Position numbers and translations under genes: made by a program. Source: B16-G9 sp964455635 (GTDB lineage Bacteria; Bacteroidota; Bacteroidia; Bacteroidales; F082). From it: a stretch of DNA of 7,006 nucleotides. This document shows positions 1-6,283 of this stretch, in pieces. Position 1 is the first letter of the stretch; every line of letters starts with the position of its first letter. Location of the stretch: assembly GCA_964455635.1 (NCBI GenBank), contig CAYVWX010000166.1:1-7006 (forward strand), written 5' to 3'. The notes beneath the pieces were generated by a model. That model ran no database searches. It was not told where the DNA came from and saw nothing but the letters and a program-made list of their open reading frames with translations.

Positions 1-130
1 GAAAGATGGAAAAGTTTGGTGGAAATGTTTGAATTGTGGTTATATATATGAAAGTGAAAAAGCTCTTGAAATTTGTCCTGCTTGCTTACATCCTAAATCG
101 TATATGCAGATTAGAGAAGAAAACATATAA
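1..130 (+). CDS. rbr: Rubrerythrin, C-terminal rubredoxin-like domain (5' end outside window)
   Basis: Reading from base 2, 42 codons run to a TAA at 128-130. They contain two cysteine pairs, CLNCG (residues 9-13 of the visible part) and CPAC (25-28), followed by LHPKSY and the acidic end REENI. This is the iron-binding rubredoxin-like tail of rubrerythrins: two CxxC pairs about 12 residues apart, then a C-P-x-C-x-H-P stretch. Rubrerythrins are cytoplasmic non-haem iron proteins that reduce hydrogen peroxide in anaerobes and microaerophiles. The ferritin-like di-iron domain that should precede this tail lies left of the window, so the full architecture is inferred. It is the only gene on the plus strand and is convergent with the next gene. 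A different rubredoxin-tailed protein is possible, but the arrangement fits rubrerythrin best. Confidence 0.82.
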   Translation, partial: KDGKVWWKCLNCGYIYESEKALEICPACLHPKSYMQIREENI

Positions 131-282
131 AATTGAAAAGGAAGACCAACGGGATAAAGCACGAAACGCTAACAAAGGCTATACGTAATGCGTGTAAATT
201 GTTATATATTAACATTATAGAAGTAAATAGAATTCGCGCAAATTAAAAAAGTGTATGCGGGTTTATGGAATGAGAAATAAAT
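131..282. other. AT-rich convergent intergenic region
   Basis: This 152-bp gap separates the rubrerythrin stop from the stop of the convergent minus-strand gene. I see no coding potential and no convincing hairpin plus T-tract. It holds a motif at 167-192 that starts CGCTAACA and ends GTAATGCG, and ATGCG recurs at 255-259 next to GGGTTTATGG. Downstream termination signals of both genes must lie here or be Rho-dependent, but none can be pointed to. Confidence 0.5.
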
Positions 283-786
283 TTAAAACCGGGCAATCAT
301 CTTTTTTAGCGATTGCAGGATGCCGGGCGACAGCGATTGTGTGTAACGAGGGTGGGCAAGTAGTTTTAACTCGGTTTTAAGTTCGGGATGATTGCCGGCA
401 ATTTTTGCCATACACTCAAAAGCTTTAATGCGTACCGAAGGAGATTTTTTTGTTGATTCCCAGATTGATGTGCATTTGTCGAATAAAATACCTTCCTGTT
501 TTTCAGTTATTTCCATTCGGATGATTATTTTTAGCAACTCGCGTTGAAAACCATCCCTTTTATGATCAATGGCCTTGATGACAGCTTCGAGATGAGGTTT
601 TATTCGCGGGTCGTTGTTTTTCATACAGGTTGTCAGCAGCCAGGGTGCTCTCCATGCAGCAGGCTGATTATTTGTAGTTGCAATATCTACCATCAGCCTG
701 AAATATTGATTGTTACAACTGATAAGGCTTGTCAGCTCATCTTTGTCAAAATCATGGAATAACTTATTTTCGAGAAACTGTTTCAT
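283..786 (-). CDS. Conserved hypothetical protein, HEAT-like helical repeat
   Basis: This 167-residue soluble protein has no signal peptide or membrane segment, so it is probably cytoplasmic. It is built from short amphipathic helices: 16-36, AWRAPWLL at 44-51, 62-74 (PHLEAVIKAID), RELLKIIIRM at 82-91, 98-110, 117-131 and 152-165. The helix-turn-helix spacing and the segment KAFECMAKIAGNHPELKTEL (121-140) look like HEAT/ARM-type repeats. I recall small Bacteroidota proteins of this kind, often carrying unreliable 'adenylosuccinate lyase' labels. No catalytic lyase motif is visible here, so I do not assign that function. The start is the ATG at 786-784; its upstream sequence is not A-rich, unlike the other genes in the window. 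It lies 97 bp downstream of the S46 gene, beyond a terminator hairpin, and so is likely transcribed on its own from the candidate promoter at 806-838. HEAT-like proteins usually act as binding scaffolds; the partner is unknown. Confidence 0.8.
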   Translation of the reverse strand: MKQFLENKLFHDFDKDELTSLISCNNQYFRLMVDIATTNNQPAAWRAPWLLTTCMKNNDPRIKPHLEAVIKAIDHKRDGFQRELLKIIIRMEITEKQEGILFDKCTSIWESTKKSPSVRIKAFECMAKIAGNHPELKTELKLLAHPRYTQSLSPGILQSLKKMIARF

Positions 787-805
787 GGTTGGGTGTGGCG
801 TGTTG

Positions 806-838
806 CGAAGGTATTAAAAATAAAATCCCTCCTGCAAA
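806..838 (-). promoter_or_regulatory. Candidate Bacteroidota-type promoter for the HEAT-like gene
   Basis: On the minus strand TTTG (838-835) is followed after 21 bases by TACCTTCG (813-806). The Bacteroidota primary sigma consensus is a -33 TTTG and a -7 TAnnTTTG roughly 19-23 bases apart, so the spacing fits and the -7 box has one mismatch. Transcription would begin near 800, giving a leader of about 15 nt. The -33 box lies inside the loop of the S46 terminator hairpin. The call is motif-based only. Confidence 0.35.
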
Positions 839-852
839 AGCAAAAGGGATTT
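811..852 (-). terminator. Intrinsic terminator of the S46 peptidase gene
   Basis: An 8-bp perfect stem pairs AAATCCCT with AGGGATTT (plus-strand arms 823-830 and 845-852) around a 14-base loop. Read on the minus strand it is followed by TATTTTTAATAC, a U-rich tail. It starts 32 bp after the S46 stop codon, the expected place for that gene's terminator. Confidence 0.65.
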
Positions 853-883
853 AAGGTTGATTTTTTAACTGTTCAATATAATG

Positions 884-2150
884 TTAATCCGCCGGCACCT
901 CTTCAACAGGTTCCACATGACTTGGCTGCGGCATGGCTTTGTGTATGGTAAGCTCATCAATTAAACGGGTGTCGTCGGCAAACTTATCGATAATAAAAAG
1001 CACATACCGCACATCAACACAAATGGTGCGCTGTAAAACTTTTTCGTATGAAAGGTCGCCGCTCATGGCCTCCCAGTTGCCGTCGAAAGCCAAACCTATC
1101 AGTTCGCCTTTGCCATTTATTACGGGACTTCCCGAATTTCCGCCGGTAATATCGTTGGTGGTAAGAAAATCGGTTATCAGTTTGCCGTCTTCTCCGTAAG
1201 GGCCGAAATCTTTTTTCTCGTAAAGTTCTTTCAGTTTGGCCGGAACAATAAATTCATCATTATCAGGGTCTTCTTTTTCCATTACCCCTTTAAGGTGGGT
1301 AACATAATCGTAATGAACGGCATCGGCAGGGTAGTAGTCGAGTACTTTTCCATAGGTAAACCGTAGGGTTGAATTGGCATCGGGATAAAACTTTTTGCCG
1401 GGTTGCATAGCCCTGATGCCGGCTTCCCAAAGACGGTTACCTTTTTTCATGGTGCTTTGGCTTTGACGATAACTGCCCGAAGCAGCCATAATGTTTTTCA
1501 TATAACCCTGCATAAGCACAAATAACGGGTCTTTTTCCAAAGTTTTCAGTTTGGGTTCGGCCAAAAACAGTTTGTAGTTGTTGGAGTCGGGAATAAACGA
1601 TTTTGAGTAGATATAATCGGCCACCGCTTTAAAATCACCCTTGTTTTTTTGAACAAGCTTTTCAAGAATTTCGGGATGCATATCCACCGGCATTTTGTCG
1701 TAATACATTTGTGTCATGGCGGTAAACACCTCTTTGTCGGTAGCAAAATCGTAATTTTTATACATCTCTTTTACCTGTTCCAACAAGTTATTTGTTGTTT
1801 TTTTAATTCGTTTGGTAATTTTTTCTTTTTTCTTTTTCTTTTTTTCCTCTTTCAGTTTTTTTAGCTGACTTTCAAGACCCGACAAGCCCCGAGCTATGGA
1901 AATGGCCTCGGAACCTTGTAGTCCGGCAACGCTGCCAACCACCAGCGGCATAAATTTTTCCGACATTTTTGAATAGGCCTCTTTAATCAATGGCAACGCT
2001 TCTCCATATTTGTCTTTGCGTACCTTGTTAGCATCAACCCAACGGGTAAACGATTTTTCAAATTCCTGTTTTTTTGCAAAAACATGATTTTTTTTACCGC
2101 CACGCTGCTGGCCGATAAAGTATTTCCAGGCATTGGCATTACCGGCATGC
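884..2150 (-). CDS. S46 dipeptidyl-peptidase, C-terminal fragment
   Basis: In the second frame family-like sequence begins at about 2149 with HAGNANAW, matching the N-terminal frame end without a gap. It continues through the helical domain (KNYDFATDKEVF, MHPEILEKL) to the serine motif GGNSGSPV, then GLAFDGNWEAMSGD and the typical S46 end RTICVDVRYVLFIIDKFA. There is no ATG at its beginning; the nearest candidate, TTG at 1996, is just an internal leucine codon. It is therefore a continuation, not a separate gene. Two features are unusual: a run of six lysines within KLKEEKKKKKKEKI (about residues 427-440 of the repaired protein), and a 16-residue tail rich in Pro, Glu and Val after the normal family end. 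Confidence 0.75.
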
Positions 2151-3135
2151 TGGAAGCGTATTTAATTTTAACGGCCTGGTCGGCATCCATGTGTTTTTTC
2201 CAGATTTCCAGTTTTTTTCCAAAAATTTCAATAAGGGGAGGAAAATAGTCGTCCATTTTAAATTGAATGCCATACGAAGTAAGATATCTTTCGGTGGAGC
2301 CGGGAAAACCCCAAATCATGGCAAAATCGTCTTTTTTAACACCATCCAACGAAATGGGCAGATAGTGTTTGGGTTTTAAAGGTATGTTGTCGTTCGAGTA
2401 TTCGGCAGGAGAGCCGTCGGGGGCGGTATAGATACGAAAGATGCTAAAATCACCGGTATGGCGCGGCCACATCCAGTTGTCGGTATCGCCACCGAATTTT
2501 CCGATGGCCGAAGGGGGGGCGCCTACCAGTCTCACATCTTTATAAACCTGATATACAAACATGTAATACTCATTTCCGGCAAAAAAGCTTTTGATGACTA
2601 CATTGTATTTTCCGGTGTCGGAAGCTTGTTTTTTTAATCGTGATACTATTTTTGAAACCTCTTTGCTGCGTTGTGCTTCGGTCATGGTATCGTTTAACCG
2701 GGGAATGATGCTATCGGTAACATCGGACATATAAACCAAAACGGAAGCACTTAACCCTTTGTTGGGCAGCTCTTCGTCAAACGATTTTGCCCAGAAGCCA
2801 TCTTTTAAATAATCGTGGTCTGTGGTAGAGTGCTTTTGGATGTAATCGTATCCGCAGTGGTGGTTTGTAAATAAAAGTCCCTGATTGGAAACCAATTCCG
2901 ATGTACAGAAATAACCTTCGGGAGTGGGGCCTGTTGAAAGGCCTACAATGGCATCTTTCAAGCTTGGTTGGTTGGGGTTGTACAGTTCGTCGGCTGTGAG
3001 CAACAGCCCCATTTTTTGCATATCGGCAATGTTAAGGGTTTTGATAAACATGGGAAGCCACATTCCTTCGTTGGCTTTCAGCTGAAAACCCGAAAAGCTA
3101 ATGATAGCCAGAAAAATTAAAATTGTTTTTTTCAT
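1987..3135 (-). CDS. S46 dipeptidyl-peptidase, N-terminal fragment
   Basis: This open frame carries the Sec signal peptide (residues 1-21, KKT then a hydrophobic core to about residue 21), the conserved mature start EGMWLP, the catalytic His93 in TNHHCGY, and the block GGDTDNWMWPRHTGDFS (215-231) with the catalytic Asp229 and substrate-binding Asn220, Trp221 and Arg225. Homology holds through KIKYAS, ending at residue 328. From there to the stop at 1987 the 54 residues are out-of-frame and unlike S46 sequence. Made alone, the product would lack the catalytic serine and most of the second half of the protease fold, and should be inactive. The ATG at 3135 is supported by the signal peptide and an A-rich upstream stretch. 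Confidence 0.75.
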   Translation of the reverse strand: MKKTILIFLAIISFSGFQLKANEGMWLPMFIKTLNIADMQKMGLLLTADELYNPNQPSLKDAIVGLSTGPTPEGYFCTSELVSNQGLLFTNHHCGYDYIQKHSTTDHDYLKDGFWAKSFDEELPNKGLSASVLVYMSDVTDSIIPRLNDTMTEAQRSKEVSKIVSRLKKQASDTGKYNVVIKSFFAGNEYYMFVYQVYKDVRLVGAPPSAIGKFGGDTDNWMWPRHTGDFSIFRIYTAPDGSPAEYSNDNIPLKPKHYLPISLDGVKKDDFAMIWGFPGSTERYLTSYGIQFKMDDYFPPLIEIFGKKLEIWKKHMDADQAVKIKYASSMPVMPMPGNTLSASSVAVKKIMFLQKNRNLKNRLPVGLMLTRYAKTNMEKRCH

Positions 3136-3168
3136 TTGTTTTTGATTTTGTATTAATCTATTAATCTG

Positions 3169-3390
3169 TTTTTTTATGTTTTGTCATGATTTTCGGCTTC
3201 GCCATCGAAAATCACGCCAAAACCGGTCTTGTGTTTTTTTTACCTCGGGTTAACACCCGAGGCTATAAATATTACGCTCCTAACGGAGCTTATAATCATG
3301 ACAAAACGGATATCACGTGTTTTTTTTGATACCCCGGGTTAACACCCGTGGCTATAATATGTCACCCCAATGGGGTTCTTTATAATCATG
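3169..3390. repeat. REP/MITE-like composite palindromic element, copy 1
   Basis: This non-coding element fills most of the 300-bp gap between the M49 and S46 genes. A unit at 3178-3307 is bounded by perfect 13-bp inverted repeats (GTTTTGTCATGAT at 3178-3190, its reverse complement at 3295-3307). Inside are three hairpins: GATTTTCG/CGAAAATC (3188-3213), CCTCGGGT-TAAC-ACCCGAGG (3243-3262), and GCTCC-TAAC-GGAGC (3276-3289). A second, diverged half-unit (3314-3390) repeats the order T-run, CCCCGGGT-TAAC-ACCCGTGG (3332-3351), ACCCC-AAT-GGGGT (3364-3376) and TATAATCATG. A near-copy lies at 6865-7006. Paired palindromes of this sort are typical of REP elements mobilised by RAYT (Y1) transposases in trans. 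No transposase is in the window, so that link is inferred. No hairpin is followed by a U-tract on the gene strand, so these are not ordinary terminators. Confidence 0.8.
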
Positions 3391-3435
3391 TTGCCGTATG
3401 CTGTGTTAAAGCATTTGTCATAGATGTTTAGTTAT

Positions 3436-5088
3436 TTACAACCCCAGCACTGCCGGCCCCTGTTCGTAGTAAATATCAACCGGAATGCCCATGCTGTTTA
3501 CTTTGTCGAGGTCTTCTTTTAATTGTTGCGGTATCATACCATCGGTTTCAACCCATTTTTTGGCAGCTTCGTAATCGCCATCACCCTGAATTTTTAAAAT
3601 TTTTTGGGTTAACTTTTTGGATGCCGCTTTCATTTTTTCAAAATTTATGGAATAGGTTCCGTCATCGTTGCGGTTAAAGGCGCCGTTTTTCAGGAAAAAG
3701 TTAAAACGCAGCATGTTAGCCATGCCGTGGGCACTGGAGGCTCCAAAACGAACCGAACGAAAAATACCGGCCATAAAGGTTACGTAATTGTCCATTAATT
3801 TGGTGTCGGTAAATTCACCCATATCGTAAAGACGGTTAACCAGATAAAGTCCTAAGATATCGGCTTTGCCCTCTTCAATAGCGGAGAATTTTTCTTTTAA
3901 TGCTTTTCGCACGGGACCTTTGCCGTTAATGGTGTTTTTAATGCCCATACCATGTGCTACTTCGTGAAACATGGTGTTTGAAAAGAAGGCGTTAAACGTG
4001 ATGTATTGCCTTTGATCGGGTGCAATAAGAACTTTGGAAATCGGAACCAGAATTTCGTCGAATTTGGCACGCATGGCATTTTTAAGCTGTAGCTTACGGG
4101 TTCCTTTTTTAAGCTGAACGCGCTCGTCGTTGGGCAGGTTAATGGCAATGGTTTTTCCACCCATATTACAGTCGCCGGCATAATATACAACATCGTATGC
4201 ATTCAAATCGGCTTTTGAGCCGGGGGTTTCCTGTTTGTATTTGGGGTCAACGGGCAGCTCCTTTTGTAGCTGAGGTAAAAACTGTGCATATTTCGACAGC
4301 TTGTTGCTCCATTCAACATCTTTTATTAACACAAACGATTCGTGAGCGGCTTTATAGCCAAAAAGCTGGTCGGTATAATTTTCGATGGGGCCGATAACCA
4401 GATCAATTAAATTACCACTCATATCGAGCCAGGCCATATCGCTTTCGTAATAATCGTCCGTAAGCAGTGCTTTGGCACGTAGCTTCAGGTACTTTTTAAA
4501 CCCTACATTTTCAGCCAGTTCGGAAGCCTGCATCAATAAGTCTGCGGCTTGTTTTATTTCAGGTTTAAAAGCATCGTGGTACCATACCGTTTTTAAAGCC
4601 CCTTTGTTATCACGCCGTAACAGGGTATAAAGACTTGTTTTGTCGGGGTTGTTAAAAGCTTCAAACTCTTTTATTGTCATGTTGTGGGGATAAAATTCTG
4701 CACCTTTAGGTTTTTCACCCCATCCCTGAATGAAAGGGGCCAGGTTGTTTAACTCATCCCAGGGGCCATAATTAATGGAAGCATAATTTTTTAACTTCTG
4801 ATCGGAAATATTGCTCAAAAAAGTACTCTTTTCACCCACATTTTCTTTCCAAAAAATGTTGTCCATCAAATCGGCAGCCTTAAAAAGAAGTTTTAACATT
4901 TTTTTCTGCCGGTTGCTCAGGTGCGAAATATCGGTGGTAAGCTTTACCTTGGCATATTTTTTCATTTGATATCCCTTTACTAATTTCGCCGCTGCTTTGG
5001 TTCTTTCCGCTTTTGATGTTGTACTGCTACATGATATTAAAGCAGCCAAAAACAGGGCTGACAGGCTAAAAAATAAAACTTTTTTCAT
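3436..5088 (-). CDS. Peptidase family M49 (DPP III-like) zinc lipoprotein with HEXXH motif
   Basis: This 550-residue protein starts with a lipoprotein signal peptide (1-19, lipobox LISC, lipidated Cys20). Residues SSTTSK follow the cysteine without the acidic stretch that usually sends Bacteroidota lipoproteins to the cell surface, so a periplasm-facing location is favoured. Family M49 is shown by GDCNMGGKTIAINLPND (305-321), the zinc motif HEVAH (375-379) and EEGKAD (405-410). Probable zinc ligands are His375, His379 and Glu406, with Glu376 as catalytic base. Classical DPP III has the six-residue HExxGH; the five-residue form is known from Caldithrix abyssi DPP III (HEISH). DPP III enzymes remove dipeptides from the N-termini of short peptides. 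At 550 residues it is shorter than the 737-residue human enzyme but near the size I expect for this bacterial subgroup. It lies upstream of the S46 gene, separated by the repeat element. Exact substrate preference cannot be read from the sequence. Confidence 0.85.
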   Translation of the reverse strand: MKKVLFFSLSALFLAALISCSSTTSKAERTKAAAKLVKGYQMKKYAKVKLTTDISHLSNRQKKMLKLLFKAADLMDNIFWKENVGEKSTFLSNISDQKLKNYASINYGPWDELNNLAPFIQGWGEKPKGAEFYPHNMTIKEFEAFNNPDKTSLYTLLRRDNKGALKTVWYHDAFKPEIKQAADLLMQASELAENVGFKKYLKLRAKALLTDDYYESDMAWLDMSGNLIDLVIGPIENYTDQLFGYKAAHESFVLIKDVEWSNKLSKYAQFLPQLQKELPVDPKYKQETPGSKADLNAYDVVYYAGDCNMGGKTIAINLPNDERVQLKKGTRKLQLKNAMRAKFDEILVPISKVLIAPDQRQYITFNAFFSNTMFHEVAHGMGIKNTINGKGPVRKALKEKFSAIEEGKADILGLYLVNRLYDMGEFTDTKLMDNYVTFMAGIFRSVRFGASSAHGMANMLRFNFFLKNGAFNRNDDGTYSINFEKMKAASKKLTQKILKIQGDGDYEAAKKWVETDGMIPQQLKEDLDKVNSMGIPVDIYYEQGPAVLGL

Positions 5089-5165
5089 AAATTATTCTTA
5101 GATTAATAAATCACTACCCGTTTGTTTTCGGGCAAAACACTTTGGTTGCAAATTGCCGCGTTTAT

Positions 5166-5200
5166 AAAAAACAGACAACCTGACACAAAAAATGTGTCTG
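5166..5200 (-). terminator. Hairpin plus U6: terminator or leader attenuator
   Basis: On the minus strand an outer stem CAGACA/TGTCTG (plus-strand arms 5172-5177 and 5195-5200) is followed directly by TTTTTT (5171-5166) and ATAAA. A nested alternative stem pairs plus-strand GACACA with TGTGTC (5182-5187 and 5193-5198) around A5. It lies 184 bp past the DUF5777 stop, so it could end the YceI-DUF5777 transcript. It also lies downstream of a candidate promoter for the M49 gene, in which case it would act as an attenuator in that leader. Confidence 0.5.
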
Positions 5201-5225
5201 CCGGCAGTAAATAATTTTACTCCGG
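5201..5225 (-). other. Second stem-loop adjoining the terminator-like hairpin
   Basis: CCGG-CA-GTAAA-TAAT-TTTAC-T-CCGG folds on either strand into a 5-bp stem with a 4-base loop, closed by CCGG pairs across a small internal loop. It abuts the U-tract hairpin at 5200 with no spacer, so the minus-strand transcript would carry two stacked stem-loops. Its role is unknown. Confidence 0.45.
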
Positions 5226-5242
5226 AAACAACATATTGTGGG

Positions 5243-5275
5243 CAAAGGTAATGAAATAGAATAATTATAAGTCAA
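5243..5275 (-). promoter_or_regulatory. Candidate Bacteroidota-type promoter for the M49 gene
   Basis: The minus strand reads TTG (5275-5273), 22 bases, then TACCTTTG (5250-5243), an exact match to the -7 consensus TAnnTTTG. Transcription would start near 5236 and give a leader of about 150 nt before the ATG at 5088, including both hairpins at 5166-5225. No better -7 box is seen nearer the gene. The call is motif-based only. Confidence 0.4.
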
Positions 5276-5383
5276 TACAGCCTTTAGGGTTTTTGAATCC
5301 GACTTCAATCCTGTTTTGGGGAGAAAAAGACTCTGTTTACTTTCTAACTTTTCGGAAGAAAGAAATCTATGCAAAAGCGGATG

Positions 5384-6283
5384 TTAGTATTTTGCAAATT
5401 CTTTGGGTTTTACAATGGTAAAGGTTCGCACAATGTTAAATCCAAAATGGATATCCCCTTTCAGCCAGTCGCCCTGTGTATAAGGAATAAAATATTGCTC
5501 GGTAATGGCAGCCGAATTGGTAACAAACAGTTGGAATACATGGCCACCTGTTTCAATATCAATGCCTAACGAAAGAGAATTGTGATAGGTTTCGGCTATT
5601 TTTTGTGTTAAAATATAATGATATTCAAAATTAAAGCTCATCCGGTTCGACAGTTTAATACGTCCGGCAGCTCCCATGGAAAGTATGTCGTTGGGGTCTT
5701 GTTTGGTTTCAACCATATTCCAGTGAGTATAGCTCGGCATTAACTGCAGCGAAAAGGAGTTGCTAAATTTACGGGCAATAATCAGCTGGTTTACAAACGA
5801 CAACCTGTTTGCAAAATAAACATAACGATTGTTTTCAGGATTTTTTAACGAGATAATACCCATCAATCCAAAATAGGAAACCGATACCGGCATGGTACGT
5901 GCTCCACTGCTTTGGCGTAACAGTTTAACTTTAAGCGAACCGTCCCAGGTTTTATTTTGTGTGGTACGACCTATTCCTACGGCCAGCCAGTCGGTTATGC
6001 CATATCTTAAACCAAGCCGGGTTACGGCCTGATCGAAACCGAAAAAATTATAGAAACCTGAGTTCAACGGGCCAAAATGGTGTTGAATATTTAACAGCAT
6101 AGTACCTTTGGCAGGCAGCTTAACCGACTGGCCTATAACCACATTAGTACTTTTAAAAGTTGCCTCGGTGTATTCGGTTGCAGGTTCGTTATTTAACAAT
6201 CCCATTAAATCATCATCCTGAGCCATACCGGCCTGAACAAAAAGGAAGGTAATCGACGTAAGCAGTATTAACTTTTTAATCAT
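5384..6283 (-). CDS. DUF5777 family beta-barrel protein, outer-membrane type
   Basis: This 299-residue protein has a signal peptide (1-21 or 22, cut near MAQ/DDD) and a mature part dominated by alternating polar/hydrophobic strands rich in aromatic residues, typical of an outer-membrane barrel. I recognise the DUF5777 pattern: GQSVKLPAKGTMLLNIQHHF (51-70) leading into GPLNSGFYNFFGFD, then RLGLRYGITDWLAVGIGR (89-106), which resembles porin-like 'ygitd.l.vgig' repeats. The histidine pair at 68-69 is noteworthy, and the DDD after the signal peptide makes the mature N-terminus acidic. The function is not established. Its ATG overlaps the YceI stop codon by one base (TAATG), so the two are co-transcribed and probably translationally coupled. 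I recall DUF5777 proteins often sitting next to YceI proteins, which suggests a shared envelope task; transport or binding of a hydrophobic molecule is only a guess. Confidence 0.8.
   Translation of the reverse strand: MIKKLILLTSITFLFVQAGMAQDDDLMGLLNNEPATEYTEATFKSTNVVIGQSVKLPAKGTMLLNIQHHFGPLNSGFYNFFGFDQAVTRLGLRYGITDWLAVGIGRTTQNKTWDGSLKVKLLRQSSGARTMPVSVSYFGLMGIISLKNPENNRYVYFANRLSFVNQLIIARKFSNSFSLQLMPSYTHWNMVETKQDPNDILSMGAAGRIKLSNRMSFNFEYHYILTQKIAETYHNSLSLGIDIETGGHVFQLFVTNSAAITEQYFIPYTQGDWLKGDIHFGFNIVRTFTIVKPKEFAKY

Larger units (their letters stand above)
884..3135 (-). pseudogene. S46 family dipeptidyl-peptidase (DPP7-like), frameshifted
   Basis: Two overlapping reading frames together encode one peptidase S46 protein, about 750 residues once one missing base is restored (the family is usually about 710-720). 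S46 enzymes are exported serine exopeptidases that cut dipeptides from peptide N-termini. In repaired numbering the triad is His93 (TNHHCGY), Asp229 (HTGDFS) and Ser668 (GGNSGSPV). The amino-terminus-binding set known from DAP BII is present as Asn220, Trp221, Arg225, Asn335 and Asp685. The residue 18 after the serine is Gly686: in this family Gly here goes with DPP7-type (hydrophobic P1) specificity and Arg with DPP11 (acidic P1), so DPP7-like is favoured. The frame breaks near base 2151, where GCT TCC AGC ATG should probably read GCT TCC AAG CAT or similar. Every motif on both sides is intact, so the lesion is recent or a sequencing error. Confidence 0.88.

Noticed and set aside
160..200. 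Integron attC site near the rubrerythrin end
   Set aside because: CGCTAAC misses the RYYYAAC core and there is no matching GTTRRRY partner. No integrase or cassette structure is present.
1987..1996. TTG at 1996 as a genuine start making the S46 C-terminal half a separate gene
   Set aside because: Family homology continues upstream of it in the same frame to 2149. The codon is simply an internal leucine, and there is no signal peptide.
544..2379. Open frames on the plus strand at 544-762, 933-1199, 1649-1864 and 2191-2379
   Set aside because: Each lies entirely antisense to a gene with clear family motifs or helical protein character. Their translations are low-complexity (for example phenylalanine runs opposite the lysine run) and resemble nothing.
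3151..3166. Tandem TATTAATC pair as an operator for the S46 gene
   Set aside because: Two 8-base direct copies in an AT-rich leader are easily chance. The counterpart leader of YceI, next to the other repeat copy, lacks them.
3169..3390. CRISPR array
   Set aside because: Only two imperfect units of unequal length exist, without regular spacers, and each unit is built from internal hairpins.
3364..3414. Hairpins at 3364-3376 and 3398-3414 as a terminator for the M49 gene
   Set aside because: On the minus strand neither stem is followed by a U-tract. The T-runs are on the wrong side, and the first belongs to the repeat element.
3957..4397. Frames inside the M49 gene (3957-4202 minus, 4197-4397 plus)
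   Set aside because: They overlap the strongly supported M49 coding sequence in other frames and have no recognisable domain.
5162..5569. A 70-codon minus-strand frame in the M49 leader (5162-5374) and a plus-strand frame at 5369-5569
   Set aside because: The first has no domain and runs through the hairpins and U-tract. The second is largely antisense to the end of DUF5777. Neither looks like protein-coding sequence.
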